A stretch of DNA of 64,000 nucleotides from Croceibacterium sp. TMG7-5b_MA50. GTDB lineage: Bacteria; Pseudomonadota; Alphaproteobacteria; Sphingomonadales; Sphingomonadaceae. The number at the start of each line of letters is the position of its first letter. The stretch's first letter is position 1. Below, in pieces: positions 36,611 to 46,139 of the stretch. A program made the translations under genes and the position numbers. The stretch covers positions 1,382,001 through 1,446,000 of the forward strand of contig NZ_CP156082.1 of assembly GCF_039830145.1 (NCBI RefSeq). The letters are read 5' to 3'. Under the pieces are notes generated by a model, which saw only the letters and a program-made list of their open reading frames with translations, had not been told where the DNA came from and made no database searches.

Positions 36611-37714
36611 ATGGCGCCTCCACCGAGTCCTCCGCCGATCCGTGGCCGTGGCGCGCAATCGGCGGAGCGGTCCCGCCGCTTCGCCGGGCAGGACAGGGAA
36701 GTCGACGGCGACTGGCGCGACCATGTGGCGACGCTGGATGGGCCCCCGGTCAAGCTGCGCACCACCGTCACGGCGGAACGCGCGAAATCGGTGCTGTCCT
36801 ACAACACCTCGCCCGACATCGGCTTCGACCGTTCGGTCAATCCGTATCGTGGGTGCGAGCACGGCTGCATCTACTGCTTCGCGCGGCCGACCCACGCCTA
36901 TCACGACCTCTCCCCCGGACTGGATTTCGAGACGCAGCTGTTCGCCAAGCCCGATGCCGCCGCCCTGCTGCGGCAGGCGCTGGCCAAACCCGGCTACGTT
37001 CCACGGCCGATCGCGCTGGGCACCAATACCGATCCCTATCAGCCGATCGAGCGGGACTGGCGGCTGACCCGCGCGGTTCTGCAGGTCTGCCTGGAAGCGG
37101 CGCACCCCGTGACCGTCACCACCAAGAGCGACCGGGTGCTGGCGGACATCGACCTGCTGGGGGCGATGGCGCGGCGGCAATTGGCGGCGGTGGCGATCAG
37201 CGTAACGACGCTGGACCTGCGCCTGTCCGCGCTGCTGGAGCCGCGCGCGCCGGCGCCGGCGCGGCGGTTGGCGGCGCTGGAGAAGCTGGTGGCGGCCGGC
37301 GTGCCGGTGCATTGCGCCATCTCCCCCATCATCCCGGCCATCACCGATGACGGGCTGGAGGCGATCATCGCGCGCGCCGCGGCGATCGGCGTGCAATCGG
37401 TCGGCTACATTCCCTTGCGCCTGCCGCACGAGGTGGCGCCGCTGTTCCGCGAATGGCTGGCGGTCCATTTCCCGGATCGCGCGGCGAAGGTGATGGGGAT
37501 CGTGCGCGAGATGCGCGGCGGGCGCGACAACGATCCCGACTTCTTCAGCCGGATGCGTGGCCAGGGCCCATGGGCGCAATTGCTGTCCGCGCGCTTTGCC
37601 GCGGCGCGCCGCCGGGCCGGGCTCCAGCCGCTGCGATTTGCGCTCGACTGTGGCAGTTTTGCCGTGCCGCCGCACTGGCCGGAGGCGCCGGGCCAGTTCA
37701 TGCTCGACCTGTAA
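36611..37714 (+). CDS. PA0069-family radical SAM protein
   Basis: 367-residue radical SAM enzyme of unknown reaction. The cluster motif GCEHGCIYC has the canonical CxxxCxxC spacing, preceded by NPYRGCEHGC, typical of this group, which is distantly similar to spore photoproduct lyase. A Pro-rich N-terminal stretch with PIRGRGAQ matches the family start. The ATG at 36611 fits the predicted promoter; an ATG at 36596 lies inside the LexA box. The LexA box suggests a function in the DNA damage response. Confidence 0.85.
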   Translation: MAPPPSPPPIRGRGAQSAERSRRFAGQDREVDGDWRDHVATLDGPPVKLRTTVTAERAKSVLSYNTSPDIGFDRSVNPYRGCEHGCIYCFARPTHAYHDLSPGLDFETQLFAKPDAAALLRQALAKPGYVPRPIALGTNTDPYQPIERDWRLTRAVLQVCLEAAHPVTVTTKSDRVLADIDLLGAMARRQLAAVAISVTTLDLRLSALLEPRAPAPARRLAALEKLVAAGVPVHCAISPIIPAITDDGLEAIIARAAAIGVQSVGYIPLRLPHEVAPLFREWLAVHFPDRAAKVMGIVREMRGGRDNDPDFFSRMRGQGPWAQLLSARFAAARRRAGLQPLRFALDCGSFAVPPHWPEAPGQFMLDL

Positions 37715-37758
37715 TGGTACAGGCTTGCTGTTTGACAACCGACAAAGGGCAGCTTCCA

Positions 37759-37783
37759 GGAACCTGATGAGGTAAGTGGCGTT
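37759..37783 (+). promoter_or_regulatory. EcfG (general stress response sigma) promoter of the OmpA gene
   Basis: GGAAC (37759-37763), 16 bases, CGTT (37780-37783) matches the EcfG consensus exactly. It would give a leader of about 90 bases. A TTGACA at 37732-37737 may be part of a second housekeeping promoter, but I find no good -10 for it. Confidence 0.6.
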
Positions 37784-37880
37784 GGGCGCGTAATCTGCAC
37801 AGATTGCCGCACTTGGCGCGGCGTGCGGACGGGCATGTGGCGCGCCTGACTTTCGCGGTCCGGCATACAGGGGAGATTTC

Positions 37881-38969
37881 ATGAGCAAGCTGCTAATCGG
37901 GCTGATGACGGCGGGGGCGGTTATCGCCACCCCGGCGCTCGCCAAGGACGGTCAGGTCTATGCCGGCGCCCAGGGCGGCGTCGTGCTGCCGGACGATATC
38001 GACTTCCGCCTGCCGAATGGCGGCACCGTGGCGCGTGCCGAGACGGCCAGCACCGGCTGGGAAGCCGGTGGCCTGGTCGGCTATGACGCCGGGCTCGGCC
38101 GGATTGAGGTCGAGGGCAATTACATGAACTTCGGCGTCGACCGCCTGAGCGGATCGGCAGTGCCACGCACCGGCGATTCCGATGGCAAGATTCAGGTGGT
38201 GAGCGCGATGCTGAACGCGCTGGCCGATTTCGGTGGCGAGACCGGCCTCGGCCTGTCCTTCGGCGGCGGCGTCGGCATCGCGCGCGTGGATGCCAGCGGC
38301 ATGCAGGCTAGCAACGGCCCGACCGTGATCAGCGGCGACGACAAGGCGCTGGCCTACCAGGGTCTTGCCATGTTGCGCCTGCCGGTGAGCGACGCTTTCG
38401 ACGTGGGCGTGAAGTACCGCTACTTCCGCACGGACGATCTGGAGTTCGGCGACGGCCTGGGCCGCGATGTCGAGGCGCAGCTGACCACCCATTCGATCCT
38501 GGCGACGCTGCTGGTGAACCTGGGTGGTGCGGACGCTCCGCCGCCGCCCCCCCCGCCGCCCCCGCCGCCTCCGCCGCCGCCCCCTCCCCCGCCGCCCCCG
38601 CCGCCGCCGGTGGCGCAGTGCAATCGCGGGCCGTATGTGGTGTTCTTCGATTGGGACAGCTCGACCATCACGCAGGAAGCGGCCGCGGTGCTGAACAGTG
38701 CGGTCACGGCCTATGGCAATTGCGCCAACGTGCCGATCATGCTGGCGGGCTACACCGACACGTCGGGTTCCACCCGCTACAACATGGGTCTGGCCGGCCG
38801 CCGCAACGAAAGCGTGCGCACCTACCTGACCGGCCGTGGCATCCCCGCCGCGCGCATCACCAGCCAGGCCTTCGGCGAGCAGAACCTGCGTGTGCCCACC
38901 GCCGACGGTGTGCGCGAGTTGCAGAACCGCCGCGTCGAGATCAGCTACGGCCCCGGTTCGGGCCGCTGA
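37881..38969 (+). CDS. OmpA-family outer membrane protein with a 24-proline linker
   Basis: 362-residue envelope protein. A signal peptide ends at PALA/KD (about 22). An eight-stranded barrel-like domain follows to about 217. Codons 38538-38609 then encode 24 consecutive prolines, and the OmpA C-terminal peptidoglycan-binding domain starts at FFDWDSSTIT and contains GYTDTSGSTRYN and GRRNESVRTYL. GGGGAG precedes the ATG. The poly-proline run would stall ribosomes without EF-P and is prone to length change by slippage. An EcfG promoter lies upstream and a strong terminator downstream. Confidence 0.93.
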   Translation: MSKLLIGLMTAGAVIATPALAKDGQVYAGAQGGVVLPDDIDFRLPNGGTVARAETASTGWEAGGLVGYDAGLGRIEVEGNYMNFGVDRLSGSAVPRTGDSDGKIQVVSAMLNALADFGGETGLGLSFGGGVGIARVDASGMQASNGPTVISGDDKALAYQGLAMLRLPVSDAFDVGVKYRYFRTDDLEFGDGLGRDVEAQLTTHSILATLLVNLGGADAPPPPPPPPPPPPPPPPPPPPPPPPVAQCNRGPYVVFFDWDSSTITQEAAAVLNSAVTAYGNCANVPIMLAGYTDTSGSTRYNMGLAGRRNESVRTYLTGRGIPAARITSQAFGEQNLRVPTADGVRELQNRRVEISYGPGSGR

Positions 38970-38994
38970 TCGCAGCAGCAGGCTGATACAGGAA

Positions 38995-39029
38995 GGGCCG
39001 GGGGAGCGATCCCCCGGCCCTTTCTTCTT
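38995..39029 (+). terminator. Strong Rho-independent terminator after the OmpA gene
   Basis: A perfect 10-bp GC stem (GGGCCGGGGG, loop AGCGAT, CCCCCGGCCC) is followed by TTTCTTCTT. It lies between convergent OmpA and dnaE genes; the T-run faces plus, though the stem can serve both. Confidence 0.9.
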
Positions 39030-39047
39030 GCGCCGACGCGCTTTGGT

Positions 39048-42000
39048 TCAGGCGACCAGTCGCAATCGGCCGCGCTGCCCGCCCGCAGGCATCGGGTGCA
39101 GCGATACCGCCGAAAGGCCCGGCACCGCGGCCAGCCGTTCCGACAATTCACCATCCAGTGCGAAGTCGCGGCCGAGCCGCAATACGGGGTCGGCCGCGCC
39201 ATCACCGACGCGCAGGGTCGCAAGCACCTCCCCCCGCCCCGCATCGCCGGGCTGCAGCAGGTCGCGCAGGCCTTGCAGGGCGGACAGGTCCGCGACGTCC
39301 AGCGTCAGTTGCATGCGCACGCTGCCGGTCACTTCGGACAAGGGCCGCGCGCCGCGCACGGTGATGCGCGGCGGCTCGTCCGGGCTGGGGCTGTCGAGTT
39401 CCACCTGCAGCAGCACGCAGGTGCCATCTTCCGCCCAGCGCCCGAACGGGTCCACCAGCGTCTCTTCGAAACAGGCGGCGCTGAACTGGCCGGTCGCGTC
39501 GGAGAAGTCGGCCCGCACGAAGGCCGCGCCCTTGCGCGTGCGGCCCTTGCTGACGCCTTCCACCAGCGCGGCCATGACCGCCGTGCGGCGCCCGCCAGCG
39601 ACGCCTTCCCCGATGATCGAGCCGTAGGACCGCGCCCCTTGCGCCGAGGCCACCGCGCGGAACTGCTGCACCGGATGCGCGGCGAAGAAGAAGCCGAAAT
39701 TGTCGCGTTCCGCCGCCATCTGGTCCTGCCGCGACCAGGCCGGCGCATCGACCAGCCGCAAGGCAGGCTCCACATGATCGTCCCCGCCGAACAGCCCGGC
39801 CTGCCCGCTGCTGCGTTCGCGGCTGGCATGGTCGGCGACCGCCAGCAGCATGTCGGCATTGGCCAGCACCTTCGCCCGGTTCGGCTCCAGCGTGTCGAAC
39901 GCGCCGGCCGCTGCAAGCCCTTCCAGTTGACGGCGGTTCATGCAGCCGGGCGGCATCCGGCGGAACGTGTCCTCCAGCCCGGTGAAGCGACCATGTGCCT
40001 GTCGCTCCGCCACGATGGCCTCCATCGCCTTCTCGCCGACATTGCGGATGCCCGCCAGCGCGTAGCGGACGGCGAGGCCGGTGTCGGTCTGCTCGACGAT
40101 GAACTCCGCCTCGGACGCGTTGATGTCCGGCCCGAGAAGGTCCAGCCCGGCGCGGCGCATGTCGTCCACGAACACCGCCAGCTTTTCAGACTGATGCATG
40201 TCGAAGCACATGGAGGCGGCGTAGAACTCCTCCGGATAGTGGGTCTTCAACCAGGCCGTCTGGTATGACAGCAGCGCGTAGGCGGCGGCATGCGACTTGT
40301 TGAAGCCGTAACCGGCGAACTTGTCGATCAAATCGAACAGCTCGTTGGCCTTCTTCGCCTCGATCCCGCTGACCTTGAGGCAACCCTCGACGAAGCGGGC
40401 GCGCTGCGCATCCATCTCCGCCTGGATCTTCTTGCCCATCGCCCGGCGCAGCAGATCGGCATCGCCAAGCGAATAGCCCGCCAGGATCTGCGCGGCCTGC
40501 ATTACCTGTTCCTGGTAGACGAAGATGCCGTAAGTTTCGGCAAGGATGCCTTCCAGCTTGGGGTGCGGATATTCGATCGGCGCTTCCCCGCCCTTGCGCT
40601 TGCCGAACAGGGGGATGTTGTCCATCGGGCCCGGGCGGTAGAGCGAGACCAGCGCGATGATGTCCTCGAACCGGGTGGGCTTCACCGCGGTCAGCGTGCG
40701 GCGCATGCCTTCCGATTCCAGCTGGAACACACCCACCGTGTCGCCCCGCTTCAGCAGCGCGAACACCTGGTCATCGTCCCACGGCAGTGCCGACAGGTCC
40801 ACGCTGATGCCGCGTCGGCCCAACAGGTCCACCGCCCGCTGCAGCACGGACAGGGTCTTGAGGCCAAGGAAGTCGAACTTGACGAGGCCGGTATCCTCCA
40901 CCCACTTCATGTCGAACTGCGTGACGGGCATGTCCGATCGCGGATCACGATACAGCGGCACCAATTGCGCCAGCGGCCGGTCGCCGATCACCACGCCGGC
41001 CGCGTGGGTGGAGCTGTTGCGCGGGAAGCCTTCGATCTGCTTGGCCAGCAGGATCAGGCGCTTGGTCTCGTTATCGTTGTCGAATTCGCGCTTGAACTCG
41101 GCCACGCCGTTCAGCGCGCGGCCGAGGTCCCACGGGTCGGTCGGATTGTTGGGCACCATCTTGGTCAGGCGATCGACCTTGCCGTAGCTCATCTGCAGGA
41201 TGCGGCCGCAATCGCGCAGCGCGGCGCGGGCCTTCAACTTGCCGAAGGTGATGATCTGCGCGACGTGGTCATGGCCGTACTTGGCCTGCACGTAGCGGAT
41301 CACCTCCCCCCGCCGGGTTTCGCAGAAGTCGATGTCGAAGTCCGGCATGCTGACGCGTTCGGGGTTCAGGAACCGTTCGAACAGCAGGCCCAGCCGGATC
41401 GGATCGAGATCGGTGATGGTCAGCGACCAGGCGACCAGCGATCCCGCGCCGGAGCCGCGACCAGGCCCCACCGGGATGCCCTGCCCCTTGGCCCATTTGA
41501 TGAAGTCGGCAACGATCAGGAAATAGCCGGGGAAACCCATGCGGGTGATGACCTCGACCTCGAAATCGAGCCGGTCGGCATATTGCTGCCGCTCCTCCGC
41601 CGTCAGCTCGCCATAAGGAGCCAGCCGCGCGGCGAGGCCGGCGCGCGCATCCTCCGCCAGCATCCGCGCCTCGCCTTCGAGATCGCCCGCCAGGCTGGGC
41701 AGGATCGGCTTGCGGCGCGGTGGGGCGAAGGCGCAGCGCTGCGCCACGATCAGCGTGTTCTCAATCGCCTCGGGCAGGTCGGAGAACAGGTCCGCCATGG
41801 TCTCGGCATTCTTGACCCACGCCTCCGGCATGGAGCGTGGCCGGTCCGTGCTGTCGACCTGGCTGCCATGGGCGATGCACAGCATGGCGTCGTGCGCCTT
41901 GTGCATGTGCGATTCGGCGAAATTGGCAGGGTTGGTGGCGACCAGCGGCAGGTCGCGGGCATAGGCGAGTTCGACCAGATCGTCCTCCGCCGCGTCCTCC

Positions 42001-42524
42001 GTCGCGTCACCCCGGCGGGCGAGTTCGATATAGAGGCGGCGGGGGAACAGCCCGGCAAGGTCACGCAGCAGCGCCTCGGCCGCGTTCGGCTTGTTCGCGG
42101 CCAGCAGGCGGGTGACGCCGCCCTCCGCCGCGCCGGTCAGCGCGATCAGCCCGTCCGTACGGCCGGCCATCTCGGCGAGGGTTACATGCGGCTCCAGCTC
42201 CAGCGGGCGGTGGAGATGGGCCTGGCTGACGAGATGGCACAGGTTGAGCCAGCCGGCCTCGTCCTGCACCAGCAGCGGCAGGTGGTCGATCGTGCCGCAA
42301 TCCGGGCGCGCGACGCCCAGCAGGGCGCCGACGATCGGCTGCACGCCTTCACCCATGCACGCCTTGGCGAACGCGCTGACGGCATACAGGCCGTTGCGAT
42401 CGCAGATGGCGATGGCGGGGAACCCGTTCGCCTTCGCCAGCTTGGCGATGTCCTTTGGCTCTATCGCCCCTTCCAGCATGGAATAGGCGGAAAAGACGCG
42501 CAACGGAACGAAGGGGGCATGCAT
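39048..42524 (-). CDS. dnaE: DNA polymerase III alpha subunit
   Basis: 1158-residue replicative polymerase. An N-terminal PHP domain starts with FVPLRVFSAYSMLEGAI. The polymerase core has GPGRGSGAGSLVAW and the catalytic Asp residues in MPDFDIDF. Later parts include the beta-binding region and an OB-fold. I set the start at 42524 (MHAPFVPLRVFS), where the family begins, although no good ribosome site is visible; the frame is open 19 codons upstream. The replicative DnaE1 type, not the mutasome DnaE2, judging by length and motif order. Confidence 0.96.
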   Translation of the reverse strand: MHAPFVPLRVFSAYSMLEGAIEPKDIAKLAKANGFPAIAICDRNGLYAVSAFAKACMGEGVQPIVGALLGVARPDCGTIDHLPLLVQDEAGWLNLCHLVSQAHLHRPLELEPHVTLAEMAGRTDGLIALTGAAEGGVTRLLAANKPNAAEALLRDLAGLFPRRLYIELARRGDATEDAAEDDLVELAYARDLPLVATNPANFAESHMHKAHDAMLCIAHGSQVDSTDRPRSMPEAWVKNAETMADLFSDLPEAIENTLIVAQRCAFAPPRRKPILPSLAGDLEGEARMLAEDARAGLAARLAPYGELTAEERQQYADRLDFEVEVITRMGFPGYFLIVADFIKWAKGQGIPVGPGRGSGAGSLVAWSLTITDLDPIRLGLLFERFLNPERVSMPDFDIDFCETRRGEVIRYVQAKYGHDHVAQIITFGKLKARAALRDCGRILQMSYGKVDRLTKMVPNNPTDPWDLGRALNGVAEFKREFDNDNETKRLILLAKQIEGFPRNSSTHAAGVVIGDRPLAQLVPLYRDPRSDMPVTQFDMKWVEDTGLVKFDFLGLKTLSVLQRAVDLLGRRGISVDLSALPWDDDQVFALLKRGDTVGVFQLESEGMRRTLTAVKPTRFEDIIALVSLYRPGPMDNIPLFGKRKGGEAPIEYPHPKLEGILAETYGIFVYQEQVMQAAQILAGYSLGDADLLRRAMGKKIQAEMDAQRARFVEGCLKVSGIEAKKANELFDLIDKFAGYGFNKSHAAAYALLSYQTAWLKTHYPEEFYAASMCFDMHQSEKLAVFVDDMRRAGLDLLGPDINASEAEFIVEQTDTGLAVRYALAGIRNVGEKAMEAIVAERQAHGRFTGLEDTFRRMPPGCMNRRQLEGLAAAGAFDTLEPNRAKVLANADMLLAVADHASRERSSGQAGLFGGDDHVEPALRLVDAPAWSRQDQMAAERDNFGFFFAAHPVQQFRAVASAQGARSYGSIIGEGVAGGRRTAVMAALVEGVSKGRTRKGAAFVRADFSDATGQFSAACFEETLVDPFGRWAEDGTCVLLQVELDSPSPDEPPRITVRGARPLSEVTGSVRMQLTLDVADLSALQGLRDLLQPGDAGRGEVLATLRVGDGAADPVLRLGRDFALDGELSERLAAVPGLSAVSLHPMPAGGQRGRLRLVA

Positions 42525-42736
42525 CGTCAGACGATAGTGATTGTGGTGCGCCGTGGCAAAGGGCGGCGGGGCTTTTTGCACTGTGTCGAGGTGGTGGCGG
42601 GGTCACTCGCGCACCTCTCCAGCTGCGGTTGGCGCCGCCAGCACGACTGTTCGCCACGACACCAAAACGCGTTAATGCTGCACAAGTTTACAGTTATATA
42701 ACTTTGCTGTGGTCCCTTTCACATGAAAGGACGACC

Positions 42737-45091
42737 ATGCTAGAAGTATTTGAATGCGTGATAAACCAACATGATCCGCTGATTGTATCACTAGCATGCA
42801 TGATTTGGATCGTTGGAAGTATTACGTTTTTTCTTGCACTTGGACGCGCGGAAGAATGCCGCTCCGAACGTAGGCAGGCTTGGCTGGTAATGGGTGCGTG
42901 CGCTGCGGGCCTGGGAGTCTGGGCGACGCACTTCGTCGCGATGCTCGCTTATCAAGGCGCCATGCCGATCGCATACGACCTCCACATCACGCTTGTTTCC
43001 GCAGCGTTAAGCGTACTGGGCTTCTGGATTGCCCTTCAGGTGCTGCAAGGTTTCTCCTTGTCCAGATGTGCGTTGGCCGGGTGTGTCGTCGCAGTCAGCG
43101 TCAGCGCCATGCACCTGGTCGGCATGGCCGCCATCCGGGCGCAGGCCCGTATCGAACTCGACTGGTTGTATTATGCCCAAAGCACGCTGACAGCCTTCGT
43201 ACTGTTCACCGCGTCGTTCCAGGTGTTCGCCCGCACATCGGGCATCCGGCGGCTGGTCCTAAGCGCGTCAGGTTCGATCATCGCGGTCTGCGCCATCCAT
43301 TTTACCGGCATGGCGGCCGCGACGCTGCGCTACGATCCGTCGCTGCCGATGGTGGAACCGGCCGACAGCCAGACGTGGCTGGTCGGTGCCGTCACCGCAT
43401 CGACGATCCTGCTCGTCATCCTGACCGCGCTGGCCACGCTCATCGACCGCTATCTCACGGATCTAAGGGGGTTTGCCGACGCCACGCTGGAAGGCATCGC
43501 CATCGTAAGGGGCAATCGCATCGTGGAAGCGAACCAGCGGTTCGTGGACATGATGCAAAGCAGCACGACCGACCTGCTGGGCCAGGATCCCGATGGCTTC
43601 CTCGCCGCCGCGGACGGTCGCCCGATCCTGCACCTGCGTGAAAAACCGATCGAAGCCGTGCCGCGCGACATGATGGACGGCTCAGTCTACGAAGTGATGA
43701 TCCGCGAAGTCGAATATCGTGGGCGCCTGTCACAGGTACTTGCGGTGCGCGACCTGACCCAGGCCAAGGCCGCCCAGCGCGAAATCGAACATCTCGCCCG
43801 GCACGACCGGCTGACCGGCCTCGCAAACCGCACATTGTTGCAGGAAAGAATGGATCACGCGCTCGCCTTGTCGCAACGGACGCTTACACCGGTGGCGCTG
43901 CTGGCTCTCGACCTCGATCGCTTCAAGGCGGTCAACGATCTGTTCGGACATGCCCAGGGCGATCAGGTCCTGCAGAAGGTCGCCGCGATCCTGCGCAGGT
44001 GTGTCCGCGACTCCGACACGGTAGCGCGTATCGGCGGCGATGAATTCGTCATCCTGCAGGTCGGCTCTGCGCAGCCCGAAGGCGCCCGCGCGCTGACAGC
44101 CCGCCTGTTGGCGGAGTTCAGCAGGGAGATGGACGTCACGACCGATCCGATGGCGGTGGGTGTCAGCATCGGCGTCGCCATCGCTCCGTCCGACGCCGTC
44201 GACGCGATCAAGCTGCATCATGCGGCCGATGTCGCGCTTTATCGCGCGAAGACGTCCGGGCGCGGTGTGGCCATGTTCTTCGACCGGCACATGGATGCGG
44301 CGGTGCGGGATCGCCGCCAGATCGAGGGCGACCTGCGCCAGGCTATCCATCGCCAGCAGCTTCATCTGGTGTACCAACCACTTGTCGCGGTCGCGGGCGG
44401 TCGCGTGACTGGTTACGAGGCCCTGCTGCGCTGGACCCACCCGGAACGGGGGAACGTGTCCCCTGAACTGTTCGTGCCCATTGCGGAGGAATCGGGATCG
44501 ATCCTCGCCATCGGCGAATGGGTCTTGCGCAGGGCGTGCCAAGATGCGGCCGCTTGGGACGAGCCGCTTTCCCTCGCCGTCAATATATCGGCCACCCAGT
44601 TTCAGGCGCCCAACCTCCAGGCCATCGTAATCTCTGCGCTGGATGAGAGCGGGCTGGCACCGTCACGGCTTGAACTGGAGATCACCGAAACCGCGATGAT
44701 GAAGGACCGGATCAGAACGGTGAACACCCTCAAGGCGCTGAAGGAACATGGCATCAAGGTTGTCATGGATGACTTCGGCACGGGCTATTCTTCGCTCAGC
44801 AATCTGCAGAGTTTCCCGTTCGACAAGATCAAGATCGATCGCAGCTTTGTTCAGGCGGAACACGACGACAAGGCCGCCCGATCGATCATCCGCGCGATCG
44901 TCGGCATCGGAAAAAGCCTGTCTCTGCCGGTGCTTGCGGAAGGCGTGGAGACCGAACTGCAACGGCAGATGGTGTTGCAGGAAGGTTGCGCGCAAGCCCA
45001 GGGCTATCTGTTCGGACGACCGGGCGCCGGGCCCGCGCCGAAGGTCGATGCGCTCCCCTGCGCGGATATGGCCTGCCGAGCCACGGCGTGA
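42737..45091 (+). CDS. MHYT-PAS-GGDEF-EAL cyclic-di-GMP signalling protein
   Basis: 784-residue inner membrane protein that may both make and degrade c-di-GMP. The N-terminal MHYT sensor has about seven helices with His/Met motifs ATHFVAMLAY, SAMHLVGMAA and CAIHFTGMAAA, proposed to bind copper or sense oxygen, CO or NO. A PAS domain spans about 255-355. The GGDEF domain has the intact RIGGDEF with an inhibitory RxxD (RDSD) before it. The EAL domain has YEALLRW, NISATQF, DDFGTGYSSL and AEGVET. Both catalytic domains look active. AAGGA precedes the ATG. The first 35 or so codons and the region before them are unusually AT-rich. Confidence 0.93.
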   Translation: MLEVFECVINQHDPLIVSLACMIWIVGSITFFLALGRAEECRSERRQAWLVMGACAAGLGVWATHFVAMLAYQGAMPIAYDLHITLVSAALSVLGFWIALQVLQGFSLSRCALAGCVVAVSVSAMHLVGMAAIRAQARIELDWLYYAQSTLTAFVLFTASFQVFARTSGIRRLVLSASGSIIAVCAIHFTGMAAATLRYDPSLPMVEPADSQTWLVGAVTASTILLVILTALATLIDRYLTDLRGFADATLEGIAIVRGNRIVEANQRFVDMMQSSTTDLLGQDPDGFLAAADGRPILHLREKPIEAVPRDMMDGSVYEVMIREVEYRGRLSQVLAVRDLTQAKAAQREIEHLARHDRLTGLANRTLLQERMDHALALSQRTLTPVALLALDLDRFKAVNDLFGHAQGDQVLQKVAAILRRCVRDSDTVARIGGDEFVILQVGSAQPEGARALTARLLAEFSREMDVTTDPMAVGVSIGVAIAPSDAVDAIKLHHAADVALYRAKTSGRGVAMFFDRHMDAAVRDRRQIEGDLRQAIHRQQLHLVYQPLVAVAGGRVTGYEALLRWTHPERGNVSPELFVPIAEESGSILAIGEWVLRRACQDAAAWDEPLSLAVNISATQFQAPNLQAIVISALDESGLAPSRLELEITETAMMKDRIRTVNTLKALKEHGIKVVMDDFGTGYSSLSNLQSFPFDKIKIDRSFVQAEHDDKAARSIIRAIVGIGKSLSLPVLAEGVETELQRQMVLQEGCAQAQGYLFGRPGAGPAPKVDALPCADMACRATA

Positions 45092-45110
45092 ACCTGCGCG
45101 GGTGATGGAT

Positions 45111-45131
45111 GGGCGCCGGAGGTCGGCGCCC
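45111..45131. terminator. Hairpin terminator between convergent genes
   Basis: GGGCGCCG (45111-45118) and CGGCGCCC (45124-45131) form a perfect 8-bp stem with loop GAGGT. It is 20 bp after the c-di-GMP gene and 15 bp before the stop of the opposing gene. No T-run. Confidence 0.45.
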
Positions 45132-45146
45132 TCGTCAGACTGGTGG

Positions 45147-45428
45147 TCAGGCGCCCCGCAGCGGGAAGTCGCTTCGCGCCGCCAGTGCCATGACTTCCGG
45201 CAGGGTCAGGACGTGATCGTTATCCTTGTAGATCACGTACTTCGCCCGGTCGCCCTCGGGCATGGCGCGGATCATGCCGACCATCTGCGCCAGCGTGCCG
45301 CGATGCAGCCCGGCGAACCCTTCCAGGATGCCGCCGCCGCCCGCCAGGTGGATGGAGGCATGCGCGCCCCAATCCGTGCCCACGGGGCCGGAGCTTTCGC
45401 CCTGAATGGTACCGGGGTGGTCGGTCAT
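45147..45428 (-). CDS. Small conserved sphingomonad-type protein of unknown function
   Basis: 93-residue soluble protein, no signal peptide or membrane helix. I recognise the pattern GGGGILEGFAGLHRGTLAQM followed by YVIYKDNDHVLTLPEVMALA from sphingomonad genomes but know no function. It starts 24 bp after the lolD stop and probably ends the lolC/lolD operon. Confidence 0.75.
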   Translation of the reverse strand: MTDHPGTIQGESSGPVGTDWGAHASIHLAGGGGILEGFAGLHRGTLAQMVGMIRAMPEGDRAKYVIYKDNDHVLTLPEVMALAARSDFPLRGA

Positions 45429-45452
45429 CGTTGGTCAGCCTCTCTCAATCAG

Positions 45453-46139
45453 TCAGGTCAGCACGCCGTCGTGCAGCCGGACCACACGGTCCATGCGTGC
45501 CGCCAGGCGTTCGTTATGGGTGGCGACCAGCGCCGCGCTGCCGGTGCCGCGCACCAGGTCCAGGAACTGGGCGAGCACGCGGTCACTGGTATGTTCGTCG
45601 AGATTACCGGTCGGCTCATCCGCCAGCACCAGTTGGGGCCGGTTGGCGAGCGCGCGGGCGACGGCGACACGCTGCTGCTCCCCGCCCGAAAGCTGGCTGG
45701 GCCGGTGGTGCAGCCGGTGGCCGAGGCCAAGTGCGGTCAGCAGCTCCTCCGCCCGCGCCAGCCCTTCGGCGCGCGGGCGACCGGATACGAGCTGCGGCAG
45801 CAGCACGTTCTCCAGGGCGTTGAAGTCCGGCAGCAGATGGTGGAACTGGTACACGAAGCCCAGGTGATCGCGCCGCAGCGTGGTGCGCGCGGCGGCGTCC
45901 AGCCGCGTGGCATCGATCCCGGCGATGGCGATCCGCCCGGCGAAGCCCCCTTCCAACAGCCCCACCGCCTGCAGCAGCGTCGACTTGCCGGAGCCCGACG
46001 GGCCGAGCAGCGCGACGATCTCCCCCGGGGCGATCGTCAGGTCGACGCCCTTCAGCACGTCGATCGTGACCCCGCCCTGCACGAAGGAGCGAGCGAGCTT
46101 CTCCAGCTTCACCACGGGCGTTGCGACAGCCTCATTCAT
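45453..46139 (-). CDS. lolD: Lipoprotein-releasing ABC transporter ATP-binding protein
   Basis: 228-residue ATPase that powers release of lipoproteins from the inner membrane. Walker [11 protein letters not shown]-loop [16 protein letters not shown], signature LSGGEQQR, Walker [13 protein letters not shown] and switch ATHNERLA are all intact. Its ATG overlaps the permease end by 8 bp. Confidence 0.93.
   Translation of the reverse strand: MNEAVATPVVKLEKLARSFVQGGVTIDVLKGVDLTIAPGEIVALLGPSGSGKSTLLQAVGLLEGGFAGRIAIAGIDATRLDAAARTTLRRDHLGFVYQFHHLLPDFNALENVLLPQLVSGRPRAEGLARAEELLTALGLGHRLHHRPSQLSGGEQQRVAVARALANRPQLVLADEPTGNLDEHTSDRVLAQFLDLVRGTGSAALVATHNERLAARMDRVVRLHDGVLT

Noticed and set aside
38420-38707. 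Minus-strand frame with a long glycine run
   Set aside because: It is only the complement of the proline codons of the OmpA linker.
40290-42701. An 803-codon open frame antisense to dnaE
   Set aside because: Shadow of the dnaE coding strand; no recognisable domain or ribosome site.
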